DNA of 64,000 nt from the NCBI RefSeq assembly GCF_009761395.1, contig NZ_LEKN01000013.1, positions 310,001 through 374,000 of the forward strand, given 5' to 3'. The notes under the pieces are model-generated. The model did no database searches, was not told the DNA's origin, and saw only the letters and a program-made list of their open reading frames with translations. The first letter of the stretch is position 1, and every line of letters starts with the position of its first letter. The DNA comes from Ursidibacter maritimus (GTDB taxonomy: Bacteria; Pseudomonadota; Gammaproteobacteria; Enterobacterales; Pasteurellaceae). Below are positions 57,092 through 64,000 of the stretch, one piece after another. Position numbers and translations under genes: made by a program.

Positions 57092-57145
57092 TCACTGTAT
57101 ATAATCCCCTTTAAACGTTTCGATTTTAAGGGGATTTTACAGTGA
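57092..57145 (+). terminator. long hairpin after the EexN-like gene
   Basis: Two stacked stems: TCACTGTA / TACAGTGA outside and AATCCCCTT / AAGGGGATT inside, split by a small bulge. T residues lie only inside the structure, so it may be a weak terminator or an mRNA-stabilising element. Confidence 0.55.
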
Positions 57146-57357
57146 TATGGAATAACTGGATTTTAGTATAATGAAAAATATCATCAACAAATTATTAACC
57201 AACAAGAACGTAACTATAAGCGGGTGGATAGGTAGCAAGATTTGCAAAAATTTGCTAAAATCTAACCGCTTTTTCGTCCGCCCATTTGTGAGGGCGAGTA
57301 AAGCTCATTTTTATATACAATAATCAATTAAGAAATCGCAAAAAATTATCGGAATCT

Positions 57358-57379
57358 AACCGCTTGCAAGCGGTTTTTT
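57358..57379 (+). terminator. terminator/attenuator in the thrS leader
   Basis: AACCGCTTGCAAGCGGTT, a perfect 18-base palindrome of two fused uptake signals, followed by TTTTTT, 76 bases before the thrS ATG. Read-through must occur for thrS unless a promoter lies after it. Confidence 0.75.
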
Positions 57380-57414
57380 GTTTTCCATTTTTGCAAAATG
57401 TTCAATCTCAACAA

Positions 57415-57435
57415 GTAACCTTTCGTATGGGTTAC
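57415..57435 (+). promoter_or_regulatory. thrS translational operator mimicking tRNA-Thr anticodon arm
   Basis: GTAACC / GGTTAC stem closed by a T-G pair, with the 7-base loop TTCGTAT. The loop has a U at the position of tRNA U33, then CGU, a threonine anticodon, then A at position 37. It lies nine bases before the AAGGA ribosome site. E. coli ThrRS represses its own translation by binding such a mimic. Confidence 0.75.
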
Positions 57436-57454
57436 CACTGTATAAGGATTTAAA

Positions 57455-59386
57455 ATGCCAATTATTACTTTACCAGATGGCTCTCAACGCCAATTTGATC
57501 ACCCCGTTTCTGTAATGGACGTTGCCCAAAGTATCGGTGCAGGTCTTGCGAAAGCAACTATCGCAGGGCGTGTAAACGGTGAACGTCGTGATGCATCAGA
57601 CATTATCCACGAAGATGCAACGCTAGAAATTATTACCGCAAAAGATGAAGATGGTTTAGAAATTATTCGTCACTCAACAGCTCACTTGCTTGGTCACGCG
57701 ATTAAACAGCTTTTCCCAAATGTTAAAATGGCGATTGGTCCAACGATCGACAACGGTTTTTATTATGACATTGATTTAGATCGCTCTTTAACGCAAGAAG
57801 ATATTGATGCGTTAGAAAAACGTATGCTTGAGTTAGCGAAAACAAACTACGATGTAGTGAAAAAGCCAGTAAGTTGGCAAGAAGCACGAGATACTTTTGA
57901 GCGTCGTGGCGAGCCATATAAAATGGCAATTTTAGATGAAAATATTGCAAAAACAGATACACCAGCGTTATATCATCACGAAGAATATATTGATATGTGT
58001 CGTGGCCCACACGTGCCAAATATGCGTTTCTGCCACCACTTTAAATTGATGAAAGTTGCTGGAGCTTACTGGCGTGGTGATAGCAAAAATAAAATGCTAC
58101 AACGTGTTTATGGTACAGCTTGGGCGGATAAAAAACAGCTTGCCGATTACTTGCATCGCTTAGAAGAAGCGGCTAAACGTGATCACCGTAAAATTGGTAA
58201 AGCGTTAGATTTATTCCATATGCAAGAAGAAGCACCGGGTATGGTGTTCTGGCATAATGACGGTTGGACGATTTTCCGCGAGTTAGAAACTTTTGTGCGT
58301 ACTAAACTTAAACAATACGATTATCAGGAAGTAAAAGGTCCATTTATGATGGACAGAGTCTTGTGGGAGAAAACAGGTCACTGGCAAAACTATGGTGATT
58401 TAATGTTCACAACGTCATCTGAAAATCGTGAATATGCAATTAAGCCAATGAACTGCCCAGGACACATTCAAATTTTCAATCAAGGTTTGAAATCTTATCG
58501 TGATTTACCATTGCGTATGGCTGAGTTTGGCTCTTGCCATCGTAATGAGCCATCAGGTTCACTACACGGTATTATGCGTGTGCGTGGCTTTACCCAAGAT
58601 GATGCACATATCTTCTGTATGCCAGAACAAGTTGAAAGTGAAGTAACTTCGTGTATTAAAATGGTTTATGACATTTATAGCACTTTCGGTTTCCAAAATA
58701 TTAAAGTGAAACTTTCAACACGCCCAGAAAATAGTATCGGAACTGATGAAATGTGGGCGAAAGCGGAAGCAGATTTAGCCGCGGCACTCGTTACAAACGG
58801 GCTTGAATATGAAATTCAAGAAGGCGAAGGGGCATTCTATGGGCCGAAAATTGAATTTACACTACACGATTGCTTAGATCGTGCGTGGCAATGCGGTACG
58901 ATCCAGTTAGATTTCTTCTTACCTGAGCGTTTAAATGCGACTTATGTTGCAGAAGATAATGATCGCAGAACACCTGTGATGATCCACCGTGCTATTTTGG
59001 GATCTCTTGAGCGTTTTATCGGGATTATTACTGAAGAATATGCAGGATTCTTCCCATCTTGGTTAGCCCCAACTCAAGCAGTGGTAATGAACATTACAGA
59101 CAGTCAAGCAGATTACGTTCAACAAGTCGTGAACGCTTTATCAGATGCGGGTATTCGTGTAAAAGCGGATCTGCGTAATGAAAAAGTGGGCTTTAAAATT
59201 CGCGAACATACTCTACGTCGTGTTCCTTATATGCTCGTATGTGGCGATAAAGAAATCGAAGCAGGTAAAGTTGCAGTGCGTACACGTAAAGGTGCAGATT
59301 TAGGCACATTTACTATCGCAGAATTTACTGAGCTACTCAAAAACCAAGTTAGACAACGTGAGTTGAAGTTGTTGGGTGAAGAGTAA
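57455..59386 (+). CDS. thrS: threonyl-tRNA synthetase
   Basis: A 643-residue class II synthetase. TGS domain (~1-62), editing domain with [10 protein letters not shown] (~72) and the HxxxC zinc-type pair, catalytic core with Zn ligand region NCPGHI (~334), motif 2 FRNEPSG-type [12 protein letters not shown] (~362), motif 3 and a C-terminal anticodon-binding domain (~540-643). Length as E. coli (642). AAGGATTTAAAATG at the start. Confidence 0.98.
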   Translation: MPIITLPDGSQRQFDHPVSVMDVAQSIGAGLAKATIAGRVNGERRDASDIIHEDATLEIITAKDEDGLEIIRHSTAHLLGHAIKQLFPNVKMAIGPTIDNGFYYDIDLDRSLTQEDIDALEKRMLELAKTNYDVVKKPVSWQEARDTFERRGEPYKMAILDENIAKTDTPALYHHEEYIDMCRGPHVPNMRFCHHFKLMKVAGAYWRGDSKNKMLQRVYGTAWADKKQLADYLHRLEEAAKRDHRKIGKALDLFHMQEEAPGMVFWHNDGWTIFRELETFVRTKLKQYDYQEVKGPFMMDRVLWEKTGHWQNYGDLMFTTSSENREYAIKPMNCPGHIQIFNQGLKSYRDLPLRMAEFGSCHRNEPSGSLHGIMRVRGFTQDDAHIFCMPEQVESEVTSCIKMVYDIYSTFGFQNIKVKLSTRPENSIGTDEMWAKAEADLAAALVTNGLEYEIQEGEGAFYGPKIEFTLHDCLDRAWQCGTIQLDFFLPERLNATYVAEDNDRRTPVMIHRAILGSLERFIGIITEEYAGFFPSWLAPTQAVVMNITDSQADYVQQVVNALSDAGIRVKADLRNEKVGFKIREHTLRRVPYMLVCGDKEIEAGKVAVRTRKGADLGTFTIAEFTELLKNQVRQRELKLLGEE

Positions 59387-59503
59387 TTCGTAAATTTTAA
59401 CTAAAGAGACACCGCTTATCAGGCGGTGTCGGATTATTAAAACTCCCTAAGATTAGTAAAAATAAGTATTGTCTAACTCTGTACAAATAGGAAATTGATT
59501 GCA

Positions 59504-60088
59504 ATGTCGCAAATTAAGTTAATTGTAGGGCTCGCTAACCCTGGGGCGAAGTATGAAGAAACTCGTCATAATGCAGGGGAATGGTTAATTAACGAAATTG
59601 CCCGAATGCATAATGTAAGCTTAAAAGAAGAAGCTAAATACTTTGGCAAAGTGGCTAAAATCAATACAGCTCAAGGGGAAGTTCGTTTACTTGTTCCTAC
59701 TACCTTTATGAATTTAAGTGGTAAAGCAGTAGGGGCATTGGCTAACTTCTATCGTATTAAACCTGAAGAAATTTTAGTGGCTCACGATGAGCTAGATTTA
59801 CCACCAGGCATTGCTAAAATTAAACAAGGTGGCGGACATGGTGGACACAACGGTTTAAAAGATATCGTGGCAAGTTTAGGCAATAACAATAACTTTTATC
59901 GTGTTCGAATTGGCATTGGGCACCCAGGCCATAAAGATTTAGTCGCAAGTTATGTTTTAGGTAAACCATCACCAACGGATAAACCGTTGATTGATGCAGC
60001 GATTGATGAAGCAAGTCGTTGTGTGGATTTATTATTTAAAGATGGCATTGTGAAAGCAACCAACCGTTTAAATGCTTTTAAAGCATAA
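59504..60088 (+). CDS. pth: peptidyl-tRNA hydrolase
   Basis: A 194-residue enzyme that recycles tRNA from peptidyl-tRNA. [19 protein letters not shown] with catalytic His (~20), FMNLSGKAV (~66) and [10 protein letters not shown] with catalytic Asp (~93). The ATG at 59504 is preferred over a TTG at 59495 that sits too close to AGGAA. Followed by ychF, the same pair as in E. coli. Confidence 0.97.
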   Translation: MSQIKLIVGLANPGAKYEETRHNAGEWLINEIARMHNVSLKEEAKYFGKVAKINTAQGEVRLLVPTTFMNLSGKAVGALANFYRIKPEEILVAHDELDLPPGIAKIKQGGGHGGHNGLKDIVASLGNNNNFYRVRIGIGHPGHKDLVASYVLGKPSPTDKPLIDAAIDEASRCVDLLFKDGIVKATNRLNAFKA

Positions 60089-60158
60089 GAATTTGTAAAA
60101 AGATGAGTAAAAACTACCGCTTAGGTAGCCCATCAGTAATGAAAAAATAGGAAAAATT

Positions 60159-61250
60159 ATGGGATTTAAATGTGGTATTGTCGGTTTACCAAATGTCGGT
60201 AAATCAACACTTTTTAACGCTTTAACTAAAGCAGGAATTGAAGCAGCAAATTATCCGTTCTGTACGATTGAACCGAATACTGGTGTTGTACCAATGCCTG
60301 ATCCACGTCTTGACGCATTGGCAGAAATTGTTAAACCAGAACGTGTATTACCAACCACAATGGAATTTGTTGATATTGCGGGTTTAGTGGCAGGTGCAAG
60401 TAAAGGCGAAGGCTTAGGCAATAAGTTCTTAGCTAATATTCGTGAAACAGATGCTATCGGACACGTTGTTCGTTGTTTTGAAAATGATGATATTGTTCAC
60501 GTTGCAGGGAAAATTGATCCACTTGATGATATCGAAACGATCAATACAGAGTTAGCCCTTGCTGATTTAGATAGTTGTGAACGTGCTATTCAGCGTTTAC
60601 AAAAGCGTGCTAAAGGTGGCGATAAAGAGGCTAAGTTTGAGCTTTCGATTATGGAGAAAATCTTACCTGTCCTTGAAAATGCAGGAATGATCCGCTCTGT
60701 TGATTTAGATAAAGACGAACTACACGCGATCAAAGGGTATAACTTCTTAACCTTAAAACCAACAATGTATATCGCCAATGTGAATGAAGACGGCTTTGAA
60801 AACAACCCTTATCTTGAAAAAGTAAGAGAATTTGCTGCAAAAGAAGGTTCTGTGGTTGTGCCTGTCTGTGCTGCTATTGAAGCAGAAATTGCAGAACTAG
60901 AAGATGAAGAAAAAACAGAGTTTTTACAAGATCTTGGTATTGAAGAACCTGGGTTAAATCGTGTTATTCGTGCAGGCTACGCATTATTAAACTTACAAAC
61001 TTACTTCACCGCAGGTGTAAAAGAAGTGAGAGCTTGGACTGTTTCAGTTGGGGCAACTGCACCAAAAGCGGCAGCGGTTATTCATACTGATTTTGAGAAG
61101 GGCTTTATTCGTGCAGAAGTGATTGCCTATGATGATTTCGTTCAGTATAAAGGTGAAAATGGAGCAAAAGACGCTGGAAAATGGCGTTTAGAAGGTAAAG
61201 ATTATATCGTTCAAGACGGCGATGTAATGCACTTCCGTTTTAATGTGTAA
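60159..61250 (+). CDS. ychF: ribosome-binding GTPase/ATPase YchF
   Basis: A 363-residue OBG-family nucleotidase, called YchF or OLA1; prefers ATP. P-loop [15 protein letters not shown] (~8-22), [21 protein letters not shown] (~69-89), NVNE (~203) replacing the usual NKxD, and a C-terminal TGS domain (~280-360). Implicated in stress response. 70 bases after pth. Confidence 0.97.
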   Translation: MGFKCGIVGLPNVGKSTLFNALTKAGIEAANYPFCTIEPNTGVVPMPDPRLDALAEIVKPERVLPTTMEFVDIAGLVAGASKGEGLGNKFLANIRETDAIGHVVRCFENDDIVHVAGKIDPLDDIETINTELALADLDSCERAIQRLQKRAKGGDKEAKFELSIMEKILPVLENAGMIRSVDLDKDELHAIKGYNFLTLKPTMYIANVNEDGFENNPYLEKVREFAAKEGSVVVPVCAAIEAEIAELEDEEKTEFLQDLGIEEPGLNRVIRAGYALLNLQTYFTAGVKEVRAWTVSVGATAPKAAAVIHTDFEKGFIRAEVIAYDDFVQYKGENGAKDAGKWRLEGKDYIVQDGDVMHFRFNV

Positions 61251-61272
61251 TTTCCTTTCTATTACCGCATAG

Positions 61273-61311
61273 AAAACCGCCACTGCCTTTTATAAGTGCA
61301 GTGGCGGTTTT
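61273..61311. terminator. bidirectional terminator between ychF and prlC
   Basis: Perfect 14-bp stem AAAACCGCCACTGC / GCAGTGGCGGTTTT, 11-base loop, T-rich both sides. Confidence 0.92.
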
Positions 61312-61316
61312 ATTAT

Positions 61317-63347
61317 TTAAGCAATTCCTTTATGACGCAATAACGCATCTAAGGTTGGTTTGCGTCCACGGAAACGTTCAAACAGCACCATTGGCTCTTC
61401 TGAACCACCACGCGTTAAGATATTTTGTAAGAAAGATTCCCCGACTTCTCGGCTAAAAATCCCTTCTTCTTCAAAGCGAGAAAAAGCATCAGCCGAAAGC
61501 ACTTCTGCCCATAAATAGCTGTAATAACCTGCTGCATATCCACCTGCGAAGATATGTCCGAAACTGTGCGGAGTACGCACGAAAGTTGGAATTTCTACCA
61601 CTGCAACCTGTGCTTTTACTTCTCTTAACGTATCTAATAATAAATTCTCCCTCGGTTTAGCTAAATGTAAACGGAAATCAAAGATGCCAAATTCTAGCTG
61701 ACGTAAAACAAACATCGCTGCTTGGAAGTTTTTCGCTTTAAGTAGCTGCGTTAGTTTATCTTTCGGCAATGGTTCTCCCGTTTCATAATGCCCTGAAATA
61801 AATGCCAACGCCTCTTCTTCCCAACACCAGTTTTCTAAGAATTGGCTTGGTAATTCTACTGCGTCCCAAGGCACACCGTTGATTCCCGCAACATCACCGA
61901 CATCAATTTCAGTCAGCATATGGTGAATACCGTGACCAAATTCGTGGAAGAGTGTGGTGACTTCATCGTGAGTGAAGAGTGCAGGTTTATTACCAATCGG
62001 CTTATTAAAGTTACAAGTCAAATACGCCACTGGTTTTTGTAATGAACCGTCTGCTAAACGTTTTTGGTTGATACAATCATCCATCCACGCACCACCACGT
62101 TTATGTTCTCTTGCATACAGATCAAGGTAGAATGAACCACGCAAGCGGTCAGTTTCATCAAAAATATTGAAAAAACGTACGCTTTCGTGATAGCTATCAA
62201 ACTCTTTTTGCTCAACGACTTTCATTCCGAAGATGCGTTTTACCAATTCAAATAATCCTGAAAGTACACGTTCTTCTGGGAAATATGGGCGAAGTTCTTC
62301 ATCGTTAATCGCATAAAGTGCTTGTTTTTGTTTTTCACTATAAAAAGCAAAATCCCAAGGTTGAAGATCGTCCATTCCATATTCTTGTTTTGCAAAGGCT
62401 TTTAGTTCTGCTAACTCTTTTTGCCCCTGTGCTTTTGAGCGGTTGGCTAACCCTTCTAAAAAATCCACCACTTGTTTTGGATTTTCCGCCATTTTGGTGG
62501 CTAATGAATAATCTGCATAGGTTTCAAAACCTAACAAATTCGCCAACTCTAAACGTAATTTGAGTGTTTCATCAATAATTGCGCTGTTGTCCCATTTACC
62601 TGCATTCGGGCCTTGATCCGACGCTCTCGTATTAAAGGCTTCATACATTTTTTGGCGTAACTCACGATTTTCACAGTAGGTCATTACTGGTAGATAGCTT
62701 GGGAATTCAAGGGTAAAGCGATAACCTTTTTTACCTTTACTTTCAGCATCTAATTTAGCGGCTTCAAGGGCAGATTCAGGTAAGCCTGTTAATTCAGCCT
62801 CACTTTCGATTAAAACTTCCCAACCCATTGTGGCATCTAATACGTTATTGCTAAATTTTGAGCTAAGTTCGGATAAACGCATTGAGATCTCACCGTAGCG
62901 TTTTTGTTGTTCCGCAGGTAATGAAATGCCTGATAGTTCAAAATCACGCAAGCTATTTTCGATCGCTTTTTTCTGTGCTAAAGAGTAATTTGCAAACTCA
63001 GCGCCATTTTTTAATTTTACATAGCCTTGATATAACCCTTGATGTTGCCCAACCCAAGTGCTGTATTCTGATAATAATGGTAAACAAGCTTGATAAGCAT
63101 CACGCAATTCTGGGCTGTTTTTGACTGAGTTTAAATGCCCTACAGGCGACCAAGCACGAGATAATTTATCCCCCGTCATCGCTTGTGGCATATAGAAATT
63201 TTCCCAAGTCGGCTGTGCTATTTGAGAAACTTGCTCAATGGTTTCTCGACACTGTTGAATGAGCTGCTCAATAGCAGGTTGAATATGCTCAGGTTTAATT
63301 GCTGAAAATTGTGGTAAACCTGTTGCATTTAAAAGAGGATTCGACAT
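61317..63347 (-). CDS. prlC: oligopeptidase A
   Basis: A 676-residue M3 zinc metallopeptidase that degrades short peptides, including cleaved signal peptides, in the cytoplasm. Zinc motif FHEFGHGIHHML (HEXXH at ~468) with a downstream third ligand Glu (NWCWEEEAL). Conserved start NPLLNATGLPQFSAIKPEHI (in part). Length as E. coli PrlC (680). Confidence 0.96.
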   Translation of the reverse strand: MSNPLLNATGLPQFSAIKPEHIQPAIEQLIQQCRETIEQVSQIAQPTWENFYMPQAMTGDKLSRAWSPVGHLNSVKNSPELRDAYQACLPLLSEYSTWVGQHQGLYQGYVKLKNGAEFANYSLAQKKAIENSLRDFELSGISLPAEQQKRYGEISMRLSELSSKFSNNVLDATMGWEVLIESEAELTGLPESALEAAKLDAESKGKKGYRFTLEFPSYLPVMTYCENRELRQKMYEAFNTRASDQGPNAGKWDNSAIIDETLKLRLELANLLGFETYADYSLATKMAENPKQVVDFLEGLANRSKAQGQKELAELKAFAKQEYGMDDLQPWDFAFYSEKQKQALYAINDEELRPYFPEERVLSGLFELVKRIFGMKVVEQKEFDSYHESVRFFNIFDETDRLRGSFYLDLYAREHKRGGAWMDDCINQKRLADGSLQKPVAYLTCNFNKPIGNKPALFTHDEVTTLFHEFGHGIHHMLTEIDVGDVAGINGVPWDAVELPSQFLENWCWEEEALAFISGHYETGEPLPKDKLTQLLKAKNFQAAMFVLRQLEFGIFDFRLHLAKPRENLLLDTLREVKAQVAVVEIPTFVRTPHSFGHIFAGGYAAGYYSYLWAEVLSADAFSRFEEEGIFSREVGESFLQNILTRGGSEEPMVLFERFRGRKPTLDALLRHKGIA

Positions 63348-63429
63348 ACTGATTTCCTTTAATCATAATGAAGTAAAAGTGTCGGATAGTTTGGGGATAT
63401 TTCACGAAATATCAAGAAAAATTTACACA

Positions 63430-63471
63430 AAGCGGTATGATTTGCAAAAAATCTTACACATCTTACCGCCT
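63430..63471. repeat. inverted uptake-signal pair between prlC and yghU
   Basis: AAGCGGTA and TACCGCCT arms around an AT-rich centre in the divergent promoter region. The right arm has one mismatch to the uptake core. Confidence 0.45.
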
Positions 63472-63511
63472 CTATTCACATTCAATGGTTTATCTAAACT
63501 AAGGAGCAACA

Positions 63512-64000
63512 ATGACAAATTATATTCCACCGAAAGTATGGCGTTGGGAAGAGCAAAATGGCGGAGCTTTTGCGGCAATCAACCGCCCTACATCAGGGGC
63601 AACCTTTGATTTAACACTCCCACAAGGAAATAAAGGCTTACAGCTTTACTCATTGGGAACGCCAAACGGGGTAAAAATTACCATAATGCTAGAAGAATTA
63701 TTGGCTAAAGGTATCACTCAAGCTGATTATGATCTATTCAAAATAGATATTCGCGAGGGAGATCAATTTGGCAGTGGCTTTGTTGAAATTAACCCTAATT
63801 CCAAAATACCTGCGTTACTTGATTTAACTGCTGAACAACCACAAAAAGTCTTTGAATCTGGGGCTATTTTGCTCTATTTGTCTGAAAAATTTCAGGCTTT
63901 TATCCCAAGTGATTTTTCAAAACGTACAGAGTGCCTTTCTTGGCTATTTTGGCAAATGGCAAGTGCCCCTTATGTTGGGGGCGGATTTGGGCATTTTTAT
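63512..64000 (+). CDS. yghU: YghU-like glutathione S-transferase family protein (partial)
   Basis: The first 163 codons are present; the gene runs off the window. AAGGAG five bases before the ATG. The translation matches E. coli YghU: KVWRWEEQNGGAFAAINRP (~7-25), LYSLGTPNGVKITIMLEELL, GSGFVEINPNSKIPALLD, ESGAILLYLSEKF and the end AGGGFGHFY-type VGGGFGHFY. A thioredoxin-fold N-terminus with GSH-dependent disulfide reductase activity is expected. Confidence 0.92.
   Translation, partial: MTNYIPPKVWRWEEQNGGAFAAINRPTSGATFDLTLPQGNKGLQLYSLGTPNGVKITIMLEELLAKGITQADYDLFKIDIREGDQFGSGFVEINPNSKIPALLDLTAEQPQKVFESGAILLYLSEKFQAFIPSDFSKRTECLSWLFWQMASAPYVGGGFGHFY

Larger units (their letters stand above)
57146..57454 (+). 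other. thrS leader region
   Basis: About 310 bases with no gene. It contains a single uptake signal (57263), a small CGCCC/GGGCG hairpin (~57283-57300), an intrinsic terminator (57358-57379) and a tRNA-like stem-loop (57415-57435) just before thrS. Confidence 0.6.

Noticed and set aside
59408-59430. Hairpin GACACCGC/GCGGTGTC after thrS as a terminator
   Set aside because: The stem is good but there is no T tract, so termination there is doubtful; pth may be partly read from thrS.
63379-63609. 76-codon plus-strand frame
   Set aside because: Overlaps the true yghU start in another frame; yghU has AAGGAG and clear homology.

Overview
The window is chromosomal DNA of a gammaproteobacterium of the family Pasteurellaceae. 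The DNA is A+T-rich and the proteins match Haemophilus/Actinobacillus homologues: an HI0933-type flavoprotein, an HI1450-type DNA mimic, TehB with its extra N-terminal domain, and a YdbH/YnbE pair. It is dotted with the DNA uptake signal ACAAGCGGT, the Actinobacillus pleuropneumoniae type, rather than the H. influenzae type AAGTGCGGT. This points to the Actinobacillus/Mannheimia/Bibersteinia/H. ducreyi side of the family; I cannot fix the species. I see no rRNA, tRNA, insertion sequence, prophage or CRISPR array. The window is core genome with short intergenic regions, and most of the unusual content is in regulatory DNA.

Layout. 0-8 kb (mostly minus strand): DUF4153 membrane protein, rlmC, nagZ, TerC-type ygdQ, mutH, recN behind two LexA boxes, and a small secreted lysozyme-inhibitor-like protein. 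8-19 kb: HI0933-like flavoprotein, tex, purT with a PurR box, eno, lolDE and a DASS-family carboxylate transporter. 18-29 kb: ABC exporter, luxS, seven-domain MCE protein letB, the ybfE-fldA-fur operon, ybaK, an Asd-like pseudoenzyme, a purine permease, a small unknown gene coupled to the HI1450-type gene, and a flavin reductase. 29-40 kb: tehB, an opp oligopeptide operon whose two ATPases are fused in one polypeptide, ruvAB with a LexA box, and potABC. 40-50 kb: rnt, gloA, an unknown multi-pass membrane protein translationally coupled to ydbH-ynbE, grcA, ung, tyrS, a probable Fur-controlled small RNA, thiK-ycfL-hinT and an isoprenylcysteine-methyltransferase-like protein. 50-64 kb: dxs, suhB, a TrmH-family methyltransferase, an alanine/glycine:cation symporter behind a tandem glycine riboswitch, an EexN-like lipoprotein, thrS with a tRNA-mimicking leader, pth, ychF, prlC and the start of yghU.

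Themes. DNA repair genes recN and ruvAB share the SOS signal, and mutH and ung lie in the same window. Envelope genes include LolDE (lipoprotein sorting), LetB and YdbH/YnbE (intermembrane lipid transport), NagZ (wall recycling) and several lipoproteins. Uptake of peptides, polyamines, amino acids, purines and dicarboxylates fits a host-associated lifestyle. Many operons end in hairpins made from two inverted uptake signals.

The most interesting signals are: a ~70-nt transcription unit at 47869-47938 (minus strand) with its own promoter, Fur box and terminator; the ATGA-coupled unknown membrane protein upstream of ydbH; the tandem glycine riboswitch; the thrS operator with a threonine anticodon-like loop; and the OppD-OppF fusion with an uptake-signal hairpin between oppA and oppB.
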